IMG/VR virus record: IMGVR_UViG_3300020156_000007
Span: 1-50,547 of that record
DNA length: 50,547 nucleotides
Reading direction: 5' to 3' (one strand)
Source: a virus
The position numbers and the translations under genes were made by a program. Within the stretch, counting starts at the first letter, position 1. Each line of letters starts with the position of its first letter. The notes under the pieces were generated by a model. It saw only the letters and a list, made by a program, of their open reading frames with translations. It did not search any database and had not been told where the DNA came from. Positions 28,858 to 36,182 of the stretch are shown in pieces.

Positions 28858-30399
28858 ATGCGCGATCCCGCCAGCCTCGCGACCCGCTATGCGGGCCGCC
28901 CCGTCCTGATGACGTCCACAGCCGCCCGGTCGTACGCCGAGCGGCTGCGGGCGCTGGACCCTCGTGCCTTCGAGCGGCCCAGCCGCATGGACGCGATCCT
29001 GCGCAAGCTGAGCTTCGTGGGGCAGGGCCGGCGAGCGCCGCTCGCGATGGAGGACGCCGAGGCCGCGGGCGACCCTATCCCCGAAGTCCCGCTGGAGGAG
29101 CGCCTCGCCTATTCCCCGCGCTGGGCCGGCGAGCCTGACGACCTTGGCTTCTGCTGGAGCCTGAACCGCGGCGTCGCCCTGATCTGCTGCGACACGCCCT
29201 TGGTGGAGCGCGGCGACATCTGGTGCGGCGACGTCTTCCACGGCTACGACACCCTGACGATCGCGTTCCGGGAGGCTCTGGCCGACGAACGGGTCAAGGG
29301 CGTGTTCCTGCGCCTGGACAGCCCCGGCGGCGTGGTCGGCGGCGGGCTGCCCGCCTTGGCGGCCCTGATCCGCGACAACCGCGAGGCCGCCGGCGGCAAG
29401 CCGATCTGGGTCTATGCCGACATGGCCTGTTCGGCCGCCTACTGGATCGCCGCCCAGGCGGACCGGATCCTGGCGCCGGGCGTCGGCCTGGTCGGATCCA
29501 TCGGCGCGGTCATCGTGCACGAGAACTGGTCCGCAGCGCTCGCCAAGGAAGGCGTGGAGATCACGTCGATTGAGTTCCCGGCAGACGGCCTGAAGACCGA
29601 CGGGGCTTGGTGGAAGTCACTGAGCGAGACCGCCTTGACGGCGCTCACCTCCGATGTCGCCCAGGTAGGGCGCGACTTCATCGCCGACGTTTCCGCCGGC
29701 AGGCCTCACCTGACCGGGGAGGCGCTGCTCGCCACCCAGGCCGACGCCTACATGGCCCGCCACGACGACCCTGCCCGCTCCGGCGAGGCGCTGGGCTTCG
29801 TCGACGGCATCGCCACGGAAGAGCAGGCCTTCGAGCAGCTGCTGGCCCACATCGCCGCGCCCGCCGAAGGCACGGCCGAGGACTCCCAACCCCCTGCGGC
29901 TCCGGTCTCCGGCTCCGCGCCCGCTGCATCCAAGGAGACCCCCATGCGCAGCACCACGACCGCGCCCCGCCAGTCCAAGGCCGAGCGCATCGCCGCCATC
30001 GACGCCTCCGCCGAGGACAAGCTGGATCGCATTCAGCAAATCCTCGACGAGCCGGACGAGGAAGAGAAGCCCGAGGAAGAGCCTCCGGCCGATCCGCCGG
30101 CGGACGACACCACGGCCCAGTCCGGCGCCCAGGCCGACGCCCAGCGCATCGCCGGCAGCGCCGAGGCCAAGGCCCATCCGCACCTGGCCAACGCCGCCAT
30201 CGCGACCGGCCAGACCTTCGCCCAGTTCAAGGCGACGATCGCCGCCCATGCCTCCGCGCCCAAGGCCGTCCGCCAGCTGGGCGCCGCCATGGCCGGCTCG
30301 AAGCGCCTGGGCCCGGACGCGACGGCCGGCTCCAGCGGCGATGCTCAGCCCTCCGCCCTGGCCCGCCGGGCCGAGGCGCGGCGCACCGCGGCGGCCTGA
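28858..30399 (+). CDS. S49-family head maturation protease with C-terminal scaffold (gpC-like)
   Basis: A 513-residue protein. The SppA/S49 domain covers about residues 100-350, with LRLDSPGGVVGG, the nucleophile Ser192 in MACSAAYW and the catalytic Lys246 in DGLKTDG. From about residue 363 the sequence is an acidic, Pro-rich scaffold-like region (DEPDEEEKPEEEPP), also translatable alone from 29944. In lambda, gpC processes the prohead and Nu3 scaffolds it. The first 60 residues contain a palindrome copy (RRAPLA). Confidence 0.92.
   Translation: MRDPASLATRYAGRPVLMTSTAARSYAERLRALDPRAFERPSRMDAILRKLSFVGQGRRAPLAMEDAEAAGDPIPEVPLEERLAYSPRWAGEPDDLGFCWSLNRGVALICCDTPLVERGDIWCGDVFHGYDTLTIAFREALADERVKGVFLRLDSPGGVVGGGLPALAALIRDNREAAGGKPIWVYADMACSAAYWIAAQADRILAPGVGLVGSIGAVIVHENWSAALAKEGVEITSIEFPADGLKTDGAWWKSLSETALTALTSDVAQVGRDFIADVSAGRPHLTGEALLATQADAYMARHDDPARSGEALGFVDGIATEEQAFEQLLAHIAAPAEGTAEDSQPPAAPVSGSAPAASKETPMRSTTTAPRQSKAERIAAIDASAEDKLDRIQQILDEPDEEEKPEEEPPADPPADDTTAQSGAQADAQRIAGSAEAKAHPHLANAAIATGQTFAQFKATIAAHASAPKAVRQLGAAMAGSKRLGPDATAGSSGDAQPSALARRAEARRTAAA
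29031..29045. repeat. Dispersed 15-bp palindrome, copy 10 (centre C)
   Basis: Perfect copy within codons 58-63 of the protease gene, upstream of the protease domain. Confidence 0.9.
29944..30399 (+). CDS. Nested scaffold protein (Nu3-like), internal start
   Basis: An in-frame ATG at 29944 has AAGGAG at 29932-29937, an ideal 6-base spacing, inside the protease gene. It would give a 151-residue protein identical to the protease C-terminus: basic start, acidic Pro-rich middle, helical end. Lambda makes its scaffold Nu3 in the same way from within gene C. Confidence 0.75.
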   Translation: MRSTTTAPRQSKAERIAAIDASAEDKLDRIQQILDEPDEEEKPEEEPPADPPADDTTAQSGAQADAQRIAGSAEAKAHPHLANAAIATGQTFAQFKATIAAHASAPKAVRQLGAAMAGSKRLGPDATAGSSGDAQPSALARRAEARRTAAA

Positions 30400-30408
30400 T
30401 CCGACACC

Positions 30409-30440
30409 AGCCCCGGCCCGCGCCCTGACGGGCCGGGGCT
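30409..30440 (+). other. Intergenic hairpin before the decoration gene
   Basis: A perfect 12-bp stem (30409-30420 with 30429-30440) with loop CGCCCTGA and no T tract. It lies 9 bases after the scaffold stop. Without the T tract it is more likely an RNA processing or stability element than a terminator. Confidence 0.7.
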
Positions 30441-30485
30441 CCCGCCTTCAGGGCATTCCCAACCTGAACCGAAGAGGAGGCCGCC

Positions 30486-31181
30486 ATGACCATGCGCGCC
30501 TATGCAATCGCCGCTGCGGCCATGGGCCTCAGCGATCTCATCCACTCCGAGTCCGACTCGACCTACACGACCAGCCGCCTGACCCTGAAGGGCGGCGTCG
30601 GCACCGCCCGCGAGGTCTCGCTCGGCCAGCTCGCCGCCATCGTCGATCGCGGGACGGCCGCCGTCACGCCGACCGCTGATGCCGGCAACACTGGCAACGG
30701 CTCCATCGGCACGGTGACGGCCGACGCCGGCGCCCAGGAAGGCGTCTGGAACGTCGTCATCATCGAACCCGCCTCCAACGCCGGCGAGTTCGAAGTGACC
30801 CGCCCGGACGGCACGGTCGACGGCACCGGCACGGTCGCCGTGGCCTACAACGGCGGCATCAACTTCACCCTGGCCGACGGCGCGACCGACTTCGCCGCCG
30901 GGGACCGATGGACCATCGGGGTCAACTTCCCCGACGACGACGGCAAGGCCGTGGCCTGGGACCCGGCCGGGACGGACGGCAGCCAGTTCATCGCCGGCGT
31001 CTTCCTGGAGAACGCCGTGGCCGACGTCGGTGTCGACGGCAAGGTCAACGTCCTTGCTCGCGGCCGGGCCATCCTGCGCCGCGAGAACATCGTCTGGCCG
31101 GACGGCGCCACGGCCGACCAGAAGGCCGCCGCCTATCAGGCGCTCAAGGCGCTCGGCATCGAGCCGCGCGTCTCGGGCTAA
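30486..31181 (+). CDS. Head decoration protein (lambda gpD-like), enlarged
   Basis: A 231-residue protein with GAGGAGG before the ATG. The beginning (SESDSTYTTSRLTLKGGVG) and end (FLENAVADVGVDGKVNVLARGRAILRRENI, split by neighbouring residues) resemble gpD-type decoration proteins. It is about twice the length of lambda gpD. The middle (about 60-150) is a Gly/Thr/Asp-rich beta-type insertion that would be exposed on the capsid. It is flanked on both sides by hairpins sharing a loop sequence. Confidence 0.82.
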   Translation: MTMRAYAIAAAAMGLSDLIHSESDSTYTTSRLTLKGGVGTAREVSLGQLAAIVDRGTAAVTPTADAGNTGNGSIGTVTADAGAQEGVWNVVIIEPASNAGEFEVTRPDGTVDGTGTVAVAYNGGINFTLADGATDFAAGDRWTIGVNFPDDDGKAVAWDPAGTDGSQFIAGVFLENAVADVGVDGKVNVLARGRAILRRENIVWPDGATADQKAAAYQALKALGIEPRVSG

Positions 31182-31195
31182 GCCCGAACCCAAAC

Positions 31196-31227
31196 GGCCG
31201 CGGCGTGCGCCCTGACGCGCCGCGGCC
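31196..31227 (+). other. Intergenic hairpin after the decoration gene
   Basis: A 10-bp stem GGCCGCGGCG/CGCCGCGGCC with a 12-base loop containing GCGCCCTGACG, the same 11 bases as around the loop at 30421. No T tract follows. Confidence 0.7.
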
Positions 31228-31279
31228 CTGACGACCCGCAGGGCGCTCCCTCACATCATCCCGAGAAAAGGAGGTCCCG

Positions 31280-32353
31280 ATGGACCCCGAAGTCCTTGAG
31301 GGCGCATCCGCCCTGCCGTTCCTGGCCGCCGACCACGTCGCGTCCATCAACACCATCCCGTCGACCTTCGGCCAGCTGAACGCCGACGGCATGTTCCCGG
31401 CCGAAGGCCTGCCCACGGCCTTCGTCGAGATCATCATCGAAAACGGCGTCATCCGCGCCCTGCCGGCCACGCCGGACGGCCGCCCGTCGAGCATCGCCCG
31501 GCACGAGAAGTCGTCCAGCATCATCCTGAAGATCCCGAACGTCAGCCACGAAGACAGCGTCATGGCCGTGGATCTTCGCGACTGGCTGGCCATGGCCCGC
31601 CGCTCGCGCGACGGCGAGGATACGCTGGCCGGCTTCGTCGAGAAGCGGCATCGCCGCAACCGCCTGAAGTTCGACATGACCCTCGAGGTCATGAAGATGG
31701 GTGCGCTGAAGGGGCTGATCAAAGACGGCGCCGGCGACACCCTCTACGACCTCAACTCCATCTTCGGCGTCACTCGCAAGACGGTCTACTTCGACCTCGC
31801 CAACACCTCGACCAATGTGGCCGAGAAGATCGAGGAGGTGGTCGCCTGGATCGAGGATCACCTGATCAACGAGACGGCCAACGGCATCGAGGCGCGGGTC
31901 TCGCCGGAGTTCATGACGGCGCTGATCAACCACGCCAGCTTCCAGAAGTACTTCCTGCAGACGCCGGAAGCCCAGGCCCTTCTGGCGGTCGGCCGCAGCC
32001 AGTCGGCCAACGGCTTCAGCCGCACGTTCGACACCCGCGCCGGCCTCGTGCTGCGCGAGTACCGCGCCCGCTACACTCCTTGGGGCGCGGACTCGACCGT
32101 TCGTCTGATCGACGAGGGCGAGGGGCACGCCTACCCGACCGGCACGATCGACGTGGAGCGCACCTACGTCGCGCCGCCCATCGACATGGCCGAACTGGGC
32201 AGCGTCGGCGACACCGCGGACCTGATCCACATGACGGTCGAGCCGATGAAGCACGGCCGCGGCGAGGAGTGGGCGTACCAGATGAACGCCCTGCCGGTCT
32301 GGAGCCAGCCGGCCCTGGTGGTCGACCTGGACGACGGCGCCGACCCGGGCTGA
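31280..32353 (+). CDS. Major capsid protein (lambda gpE-like)
   Basis: A 357-residue protein with GGAGGT ideally placed before the ATG, as expected for the most abundant product. Typical family elements are the N-terminal QLNADGMFPAEGLPTAFVEI block, IPNVSHEDSVMAVDL in the first third, VMKMGALKGLIKDGAGD and a C-terminal domain ending EWAYQMNALPVWSQPALVV. It sits between decoration and connector genes in the canonical order. Confidence 0.94.
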   Translation: MDPEVLEGASALPFLAADHVASINTIPSTFGQLNADGMFPAEGLPTAFVEIIIENGVIRALPATPDGRPSSIARHEKSSSIILKIPNVSHEDSVMAVDLRDWLAMARRSRDGEDTLAGFVEKRHRRNRLKFDMTLEVMKMGALKGLIKDGAGDTLYDLNSIFGVTRKTVYFDLANTSTNVAEKIEEVVAWIEDHLINETANGIEARVSPEFMTALINHASFQKYFLQTPEAQALLAVGRSQSANGFSRTFDTRAGLVLREYRARYTPWGADSTVRLIDEGEGHAYPTGTIDVERTYVAPPIDMAELGSVGDTADLIHMTVEPMKHGRGEEWAYQMNALPVWSQPALVVDLDDGADPG

Positions 32354-32354
32354 T

Positions 32355-32375
32355 CGCCCGCCTGACGCGGGGGCG
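32355..32375 (+). other. Hairpin after the capsid gene
   Basis: CGCCCGC pairs with GCGGG..CG around a CTGAC loop (CCTGACG overall) two bases after the capsid stop. It has a two-base bulge and is directly next to the palindrome at 32373. Confidence 0.5.
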
Positions 32376-32387
32376 AGCGCCGCTCGC
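32373..32387. repeat. Dispersed 15-bp palindrome, copy 11 (centre C)
   Basis: Perfect copy in the spacer between the capsid gene and 32418. Confidence 0.9.
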
Positions 32388-32417
32388 TCCCGCGCTTTCC
32401 TCACGCGGAGGCCCAGC

Positions 32418-32759
32418 ATGTCATTCACCGACCTGGTCCTCGGGATCGACGACGCGGTCGAGACGCATCTCTGCGATCCGGCCGTCTATCGCTCGCTCGA
32501 CGCGCCGGCGACGGACGTCGAGATCCGCGCCGTGCTGGAGCGGCCGAGCGAGGCCGAGCAGATCCAGCAGACCGCCTGGGTGCGGTCCAAGCCGACCGTC
32601 CGCTTCCGCCGCGCTGGCGTGCCGTCGCCCCGTCGCGGCGACCTGATCCAGTTCGGCGCCGCGCCCTGGAGCGGCGCCCGCGAGACCTGGGCGCTCGCCG
32701 CCGTCCCCGAAGCGCCCGACGACGGCGGCTGGTGGGTCTGCGACGTCGAGCCCGCCTAG
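32418..32759 (+). CDS. Head-tail connector protein (gpFII-type)
   Basis: A 113-residue protein following the capsid gene. The second half (RGDLIQFGAAPWSGARETWALAAV split at the Arg) is a beta-rich segment as in small head-tail joining proteins of lambda-like phages. The N-terminus is helical (FTDLVLGIDDAVETHLCD). Assigned mainly by order: capsid, then connector, then Z/U-type minor tail proteins. Confidence 0.72.
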   Translation: MSFTDLVLGIDDAVETHLCDPAVYRSLDAPATDVEIRAVLERPSEAEQIQQTAWVRSKPTVRFRRAGVPSPRRGDLIQFGAAPWSGARETWALAAVPEAPDDGGWWVCDVEPA

Positions 32760-32771
32760 GGAGCGATCCTG

Positions 32772-33500
32772 ATGCAGATCGGCGCGGCCCTGCTGGGCAA
32801 CCTCGACGACGAGATGCGCAAGGGCCGCAGCCACGTCGCCCGGGCGGCCCGGACGGCCATCGTCGGCACGGCCCAGGGGTTGCAATCGAAACTGCGGCAG
32901 GACTTTGCCTCCTCGCGCCTGGCGCGGGGGGCGGAACTGCAGAAGACATGGCGGGTGCGGTTCTATCCCGCCGGGGCGAAGGAGACGCTGAACCCGGCGG
33001 CCCTGGTCTATTCGACCATGCCGCAGGTGACGATGGCCTTCGAGAAGGGCGCGACCGTCACCGTCAACGGCAAGAAGGGGGCCCTGGTCCCGAATGCCGC
33101 GGTTTGGGGCGAGGGGCGGGTGCGCCGGCCGAGCGGCCGGGCGTCCAAGTCGGTTTCGACCTTCGACGTGGCCCTGCGCCGCTACGGCGGATTGCAGTGG
33201 ATCCCGACGCCGGGCAACGACGACCTGGTCGGGGTGTTCGTGGCCAAGCTGGACAAGGGGCTGAGCCGGACCGGAAAGCGCCGCAAGGCCGGGGTCCGGG
33301 CCCTGCGAAAGGGCGAGTACGACCGCGAGGTCGTGTTCTGGGTCATCCATGAGCCGCGGCTGCCCCGCCTGTTGCGGGGCGACGTGATCCGCCGCCGCAC
33401 CGAACGCGATGCGCCCGACGAGATCGCCCGGCGCTTCATCGCCGCCTTCGAGCGCGACCAGGGCGGCGTCCAGGCGCGACTGACCGGACCGGAGATGTGA
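32772..33500 (+). CDS. DUF6441-type minor tail/connector protein
   Basis: A 242-residue basic protein. The block LNPAALVYSTMPQVTMAFEKGATV followed by LVPNAAVWG (both shortened here) is the hallmark I recall of DUF6441 phage proteins, which occupy the position of the lambda gpZ tail-completion protein. It probably helps finish the head-tail interface. No signal peptide or membrane segment. Confidence 0.75.
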   Translation: MQIGAALLGNLDDEMRKGRSHVARAARTAIVGTAQGLQSKLRQDFASSRLARGAELQKTWRVRFYPAGAKETLNPAALVYSTMPQVTMAFEKGATVTVNGKKGALVPNAAVWGEGRVRRPSGRASKSVSTFDVALRRYGGLQWIPTPGNDDLVGVFVAKLDKGLSRTGKRRKAGVRALRKGEYDREVVFWVIHEPRLPRLLRGDVIRRRTERDAPDEIARRFIAAFERDQGGVQARLTGPEM

Positions 33501-33501
33501 C

Positions 33502-33996
33502 ATGGCGGGCATCGGTCCGGTCGGTACGGCCTATCAGGCGCTGCACGGCCGCATCGAGGCGGCCCTTCGTGCTGGCGACATCCTGGGCCCGGACGACCGG
33601 CTGCAGCTGGATCCGGAATCCCCGTTCGAGCCGAACGGCGACGAGCGGGAACTGATCAGTTCCGCCGCCATGCTGAAGGTCCAGACCCGGCCGAACCGGG
33701 CCGAGATGGGCGGGCCCAACGGCGCCGTCTGGGCCGTCGAGTGCGACGTCCGCGTCGAGCTGGCCTGCGCCGGTCCGCAACGGCTGCGCCAGGCGCGGCT
33801 GCAGACCTTCGAACATGGCCTCGCCGCCATGGCCGCTGCCGTCACTGACGACGCCACCCTGGGCGGCGCGGCCGAGCGCTGCTGGCTGGTCGGCCGCGAG
33901 GACGGTGACCTGCCGCCCAACGGCTCCCTGGCCGTGTTGGGCGTCACCTTTCGCGTCCGGTCCGGCGACATGCTGGGCCTGACCTATCCCCGCTAG
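33502..33996 (+). CDS. Tail terminator protein, gpU-like
   Basis: A 164-residue protein beginning one base after the stop of the preceding gene. Mixed alpha/beta: an N-terminal helix (TAYQALHGRIEAALRAGD), alternating strands (AVWAVECDVRVELACAG) and a final strand (LAVLGVTFRVRSGDML). Size, fold pattern and position just before the tail tube match gpU-type proteins that cap the tail and set its end. Confidence 0.72.
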   Translation: MAGIGPVGTAYQALHGRIEAALRAGDILGPDDRLQLDPESPFEPNGDERELISSAAMLKVQTRPNRAEMGGPNGAVWAVECDVRVELACAGPQRLRQARLQTFEHGLAAMAAAVTDDATLGGAAERCWLVGREDGDLPPNGSLAVLGVTFRVRSGDMLGLTYPR

Positions 33997-34005
33997 GAGC
34001 GCGCC

Positions 34006-34218
34006 ATGTCCGCGAAGGCTGGAACCAAGAAGACCGACGCCCCGCTGGATCGGGATCTCGACGGCGAGGCCGGCGGATCGACCGGCAAGGTCCCGGTCGT
34101 CACCCTCGAGGGCGGGATCGACGAGATGCCGATCGGCGAGGCGCGCGCTGCGATCGACGCCGGGAGCGTCCTGCGCCTCGCGACCGAGATCGACCTGAAG
34201 ATCGCCGGCAGGCTCTGA
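34006..34218 (+). CDS. Small hypothetical tail-region protein
   Basis: A 70-residue charged protein with GGAG before the ATG. Basic and acidic residues alternate at the N-terminus (KAGTKKTDAPLDRDLDGEAG), and it ends with LRLATEIDLKIAGRL. Possibly a small tail-tube accessory. No family recognised. Confidence 0.6.
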   Translation: MSAKAGTKKTDAPLDRDLDGEAGGSTGKVPVVTLEGGIDEMPIGEARAAIDAGSVLRLATEIDLKIAGRL

Positions 34219-34244
34219 GCCTCCGCGCTCCCCTGACACCTGAC

Positions 34245-34282
34245 CCTCATCCCACCCCTTCTCCCTGAGGGAGAAGGGCGAC
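34245..34282. repeat. Interspersed CCTTCTCC palindromic repeat, copy 1
   Basis: Contains CCTTCTCCC-TGA-GGGAGAAGG, a 9-bp hairpin preceded by CCTCATCCCACC. A close relative lies at 43999-44036. Elements of the form CCTCATCC...CTTCTCCC...GAGAAGG are frequent between genes in Caulobacterales and some other GC-rich proteobacteria, by my recollection. It fills the 106-base gap before the tail-tube gene. Confidence 0.8.
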
Positions 34283-34324
34283 GGCAGCGCCTTCGGCGCC
34301 GCGCTTCTTGCACCGGAGGCCCTC

Positions 34325-35293
34325 ATGCCCGACGACCTGTTCTACGGCGCCGATTGCGAGATGCGCATCGCGCCGATGGCCGATGCGACGACCGCGCCGG
34401 CGGCGGACGACTGGATCAACATCCCCTTCGTCAGCTTCAGCGGCAACGTCAGCCGCGAGCGCCGGCCGTCGCCGGAGCTGGGCCTGCCGCGCCACAACTC
34501 GCTGGACCCGGTGAAGCCGACGCCCGGCTTCGAGCGGTTCTCGGGCGACCTGACGGTGCGGCTGGACAGCCGCCGCACCCCGCTGCTGCTGCGTCACGCG
34601 CTGGGCGCGCCGACGACCGGGGCGGCCGTGTCGGGCATCTATCCGCACGTCTGGAACTCCGGCTCGAAGACGCCGCACTACTTCGCCCTGGCCATCCGCA
34701 CGGCGGCGGACCAGGTGCGCGAGTACCAGGGCCTGGCGGTGCCCAGCCTGTCGCTGTCGGTCAACGCCGAACAGACCCAGGACTTCGAACTGACCCTGCC
34801 GCTGCGGGGCCTGCGCCGCTCGCGCCTGGCCGATTTCGCCGGCGACGCGCCGCCGGCCATGGTCAGCGCCGGCGCCATCAGCCGCGCCCTGCTGAAGATC
34901 GACGACGTCGCCGCCACCCGCACCGGCGAGGCGACCTGGAACTGGGACCGCGGCCTGGCCGAGGAGGCCTTCCTGTCCACCACCCCGACCATTTCGGAGC
35001 TGCGTCCCGGCGCTGCGTCCATGGGCGGCACGGCGCGCTTCGGCTCGGTCGCCGAGGCCTTCGACGACATCGAGGAGGGAGACACCGAGTTCAGCGCCAA
35101 GGTCGAACTGCTGGGCGTCCTGACCAACCACAAGATCACCTTCGAGCATCCCCAGGCGATGCTGAACGCGCCGCCACTGGCGGTCAGCGGACCGGGCCTG
35201 ATCGAGCGCACCATCAGCTGGTTCGCCTTCCAGGACGCCGATGCGCCGGGCGCCCGCATCACCGTCAACAATAACGTGGCGACCTACGCATGA
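34325..35293 (+). CDS. Major tail tube protein (gpV-like)
   Basis: A 322-residue protein with GGAGG before the ATG. Beta-rich: WINIPFVSFSGNVSRERR near the N-terminus, GFERFSGDLTVRLDSRRTPLLL, and later FELTLPLRGLRRSRLADF. The order (gpU-like, tube, G/GT chaperones, tape measure) and the size support a tail tube with an extra C-terminal domain. The last codons overlap the chaperone gene by 4 bases. Confidence 0.82.
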   Translation: MPDDLFYGADCEMRIAPMADATTAPAADDWINIPFVSFSGNVSRERRPSPELGLPRHNSLDPVKPTPGFERFSGDLTVRLDSRRTPLLLRHALGAPTTGAAVSGIYPHVWNSGSKTPHYFALAIRTAADQVREYQGLAVPSLSLSVNAEQTQDFELTLPLRGLRRSRLADFAGDAPPAMVSAGAISRALLKIDDVAATRTGEATWNWDRGLAEEAFLSTTPTISELRPGAASMGGTARFGSVAEAFDDIEEGDTEFSAKVELLGVLTNHKITFEHPQAMLNAPPLAVSGPGLIERTISWFAFQDADAPGARITVNNNVATYA

Positions 35294-35898
35294 TCCGGCT
35301 CCCCACGGCCGACCAGCTGGCGGAACTGGCGCGGCCGGTCTGGCGCGACTACGGCCACATCCTGCCCGGCGTCCGCTGCCAGGTGCGCGGGCTCACGTCG
35401 ATGGATCTCGACGCCGCCCGGCGCCGGGCCCAGGGCGTCATCCGCCGCATGGCCACGGCCGCCGACGACCTGGACACGACGCTCGCCGACTACGGCCTCG
35501 GCGGCGAGGATGCGAGCGGCGCTCGCTTCAATCCGGCCGACCCGGACCAGGCCGGGCGCATCGGCATGCTGATCGGCAGCGTCGAGGTGGTGCTGGAAGG
35601 ACTCGTCGCCTGGGAGGGGATCTCGCTGGACGGCGAGACCGTCGCCCCCATCAACCGCCAGACCCTGGCCGTGGCCCTGCTGCACGACGGGCTGGAGCGG
35701 AAGCTGATGGCCGACATATCGGCCCTGTCCGACCGGATCCTCGCCGAGGGAAAGCCCTCGGGGGCCTCGCAGCCTGGTTCTTCCGGGCGGACGGCGCAGG
35801 CCCCAACCCGAGATACTGCCGCGAAAGCTGCAAGGCGACGGACCAGCCGTGCAGCCAAGGCCGGCGCGGCCGCAACGGACAGTTCTGCCCCGAAGTAG
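35290..35898 (+). CDS. Tail assembly chaperone gpG-like
   Basis: A 202-residue protein overlapping the tube stop (ATGA). Helical N-terminus (TADQLAELARPVWRDY), a conserved-looking block (VRGLTSMDLDAARRRAQG), and a basic Ala/Ser/Arg-rich tail after residue 155. The slippery heptamer lies at codons 153-155, so a fraction of ribosomes shift to make the longer G-T protein. Its product binds the tape measure during tail assembly. Confidence 0.85.
   Translation: MIRLPTADQLAELARPVWRDYGHILPGVRCQVRGLTSMDLDAARRRAQGVIRRMATAADDLDTTLADYGLGGEDASGARFNPADPDQAGRIGMLIGSVEVVLEGLVAWEGISLDGETVAPINRQTLAVALLHDGLERKLMADISALSDRILAEGKPSGASQPGSSGRTAQAPTRDTAAKAARRRTSRAAKAGAAATDSSAPK
35512..35526. repeat. Dispersed 15-bp palindrome, copy 12 (centre G)
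   Basis: GCGAGCGGCGCTCGC, perfect, in frame within the gpG-like gene (EDASGARF). From here to the right end every copy has a central G on the + strand. Confidence 0.9.
35748..35754 (+). promoter_or_regulatory. Programmed -1 frameshift slippery site
   Basis: G GGA AAG in the zero frame of the gpG-like gene, the same heptamer as lambda G/GT. Seven-base arms GGGGCCT (35761) and AGGCCCC (35798) could form a stem 6 bases downstream. After a -1 shift the ribosome enters an open frame that runs to 36170. Confidence 0.88.
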
Positions 35899-36170
35899 AG
35901 CACCGCCCGACGACGGAGGAGGGCGGGCGGCTCTGGGCCCTGCTGCAGCGCCCTTCGGCCTGGCGCGGCGGCGGGATGAGCCCGATGCGCATCGACCGGG
36001 CCGAGATCCGGCGGCGTATGTCCGGCGCCCTGCCGGACGCCGTGCTGGATGAACTGATCGACCACTACGAGCCGCAGGCGCTCGCCGCCATGCGCGAGGC
36101 GGAGTCGAAGCGGCGTGAACTGAAGGCGCGGCAGGACGCCGGCGGCGACGGCAGACCGTCCGAACCCTGA
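35754..36170 (+). CDS. gpT-like extension of the tail assembly chaperone (-1 frame)
   Basis: Read after the shift at 35754, this frame continues for 138 residues (ALGGLAAWFFRADGAGPNPR..., several Cys, then RIDRAEIRRRMSGALPDAVL) and gives a fusion of about 293 residues with residues 1-155 of gpG. The tape measure starts 13 bases after its stop, as in lambda. In lambda the T part binds the tail tube subunit. A separate start at 35976 or 35985 could also express the C-terminal 60 residues. Confidence 0.8.
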   Translation, partial: ALGGLAAWFFRADGAGPNPRYCRESCKATDQPCSQGRRGRNGQFCPEVEHRPTTEEGGRLWALLQRPSAWRGGGMSPMRIDRAEIRRRMSGALPDAVLDELIDHYEPQALAAMREAESKRRELKARQDAGGDGRPSEP

Positions 36171-36182
36171 TCGGAGGCCGGC

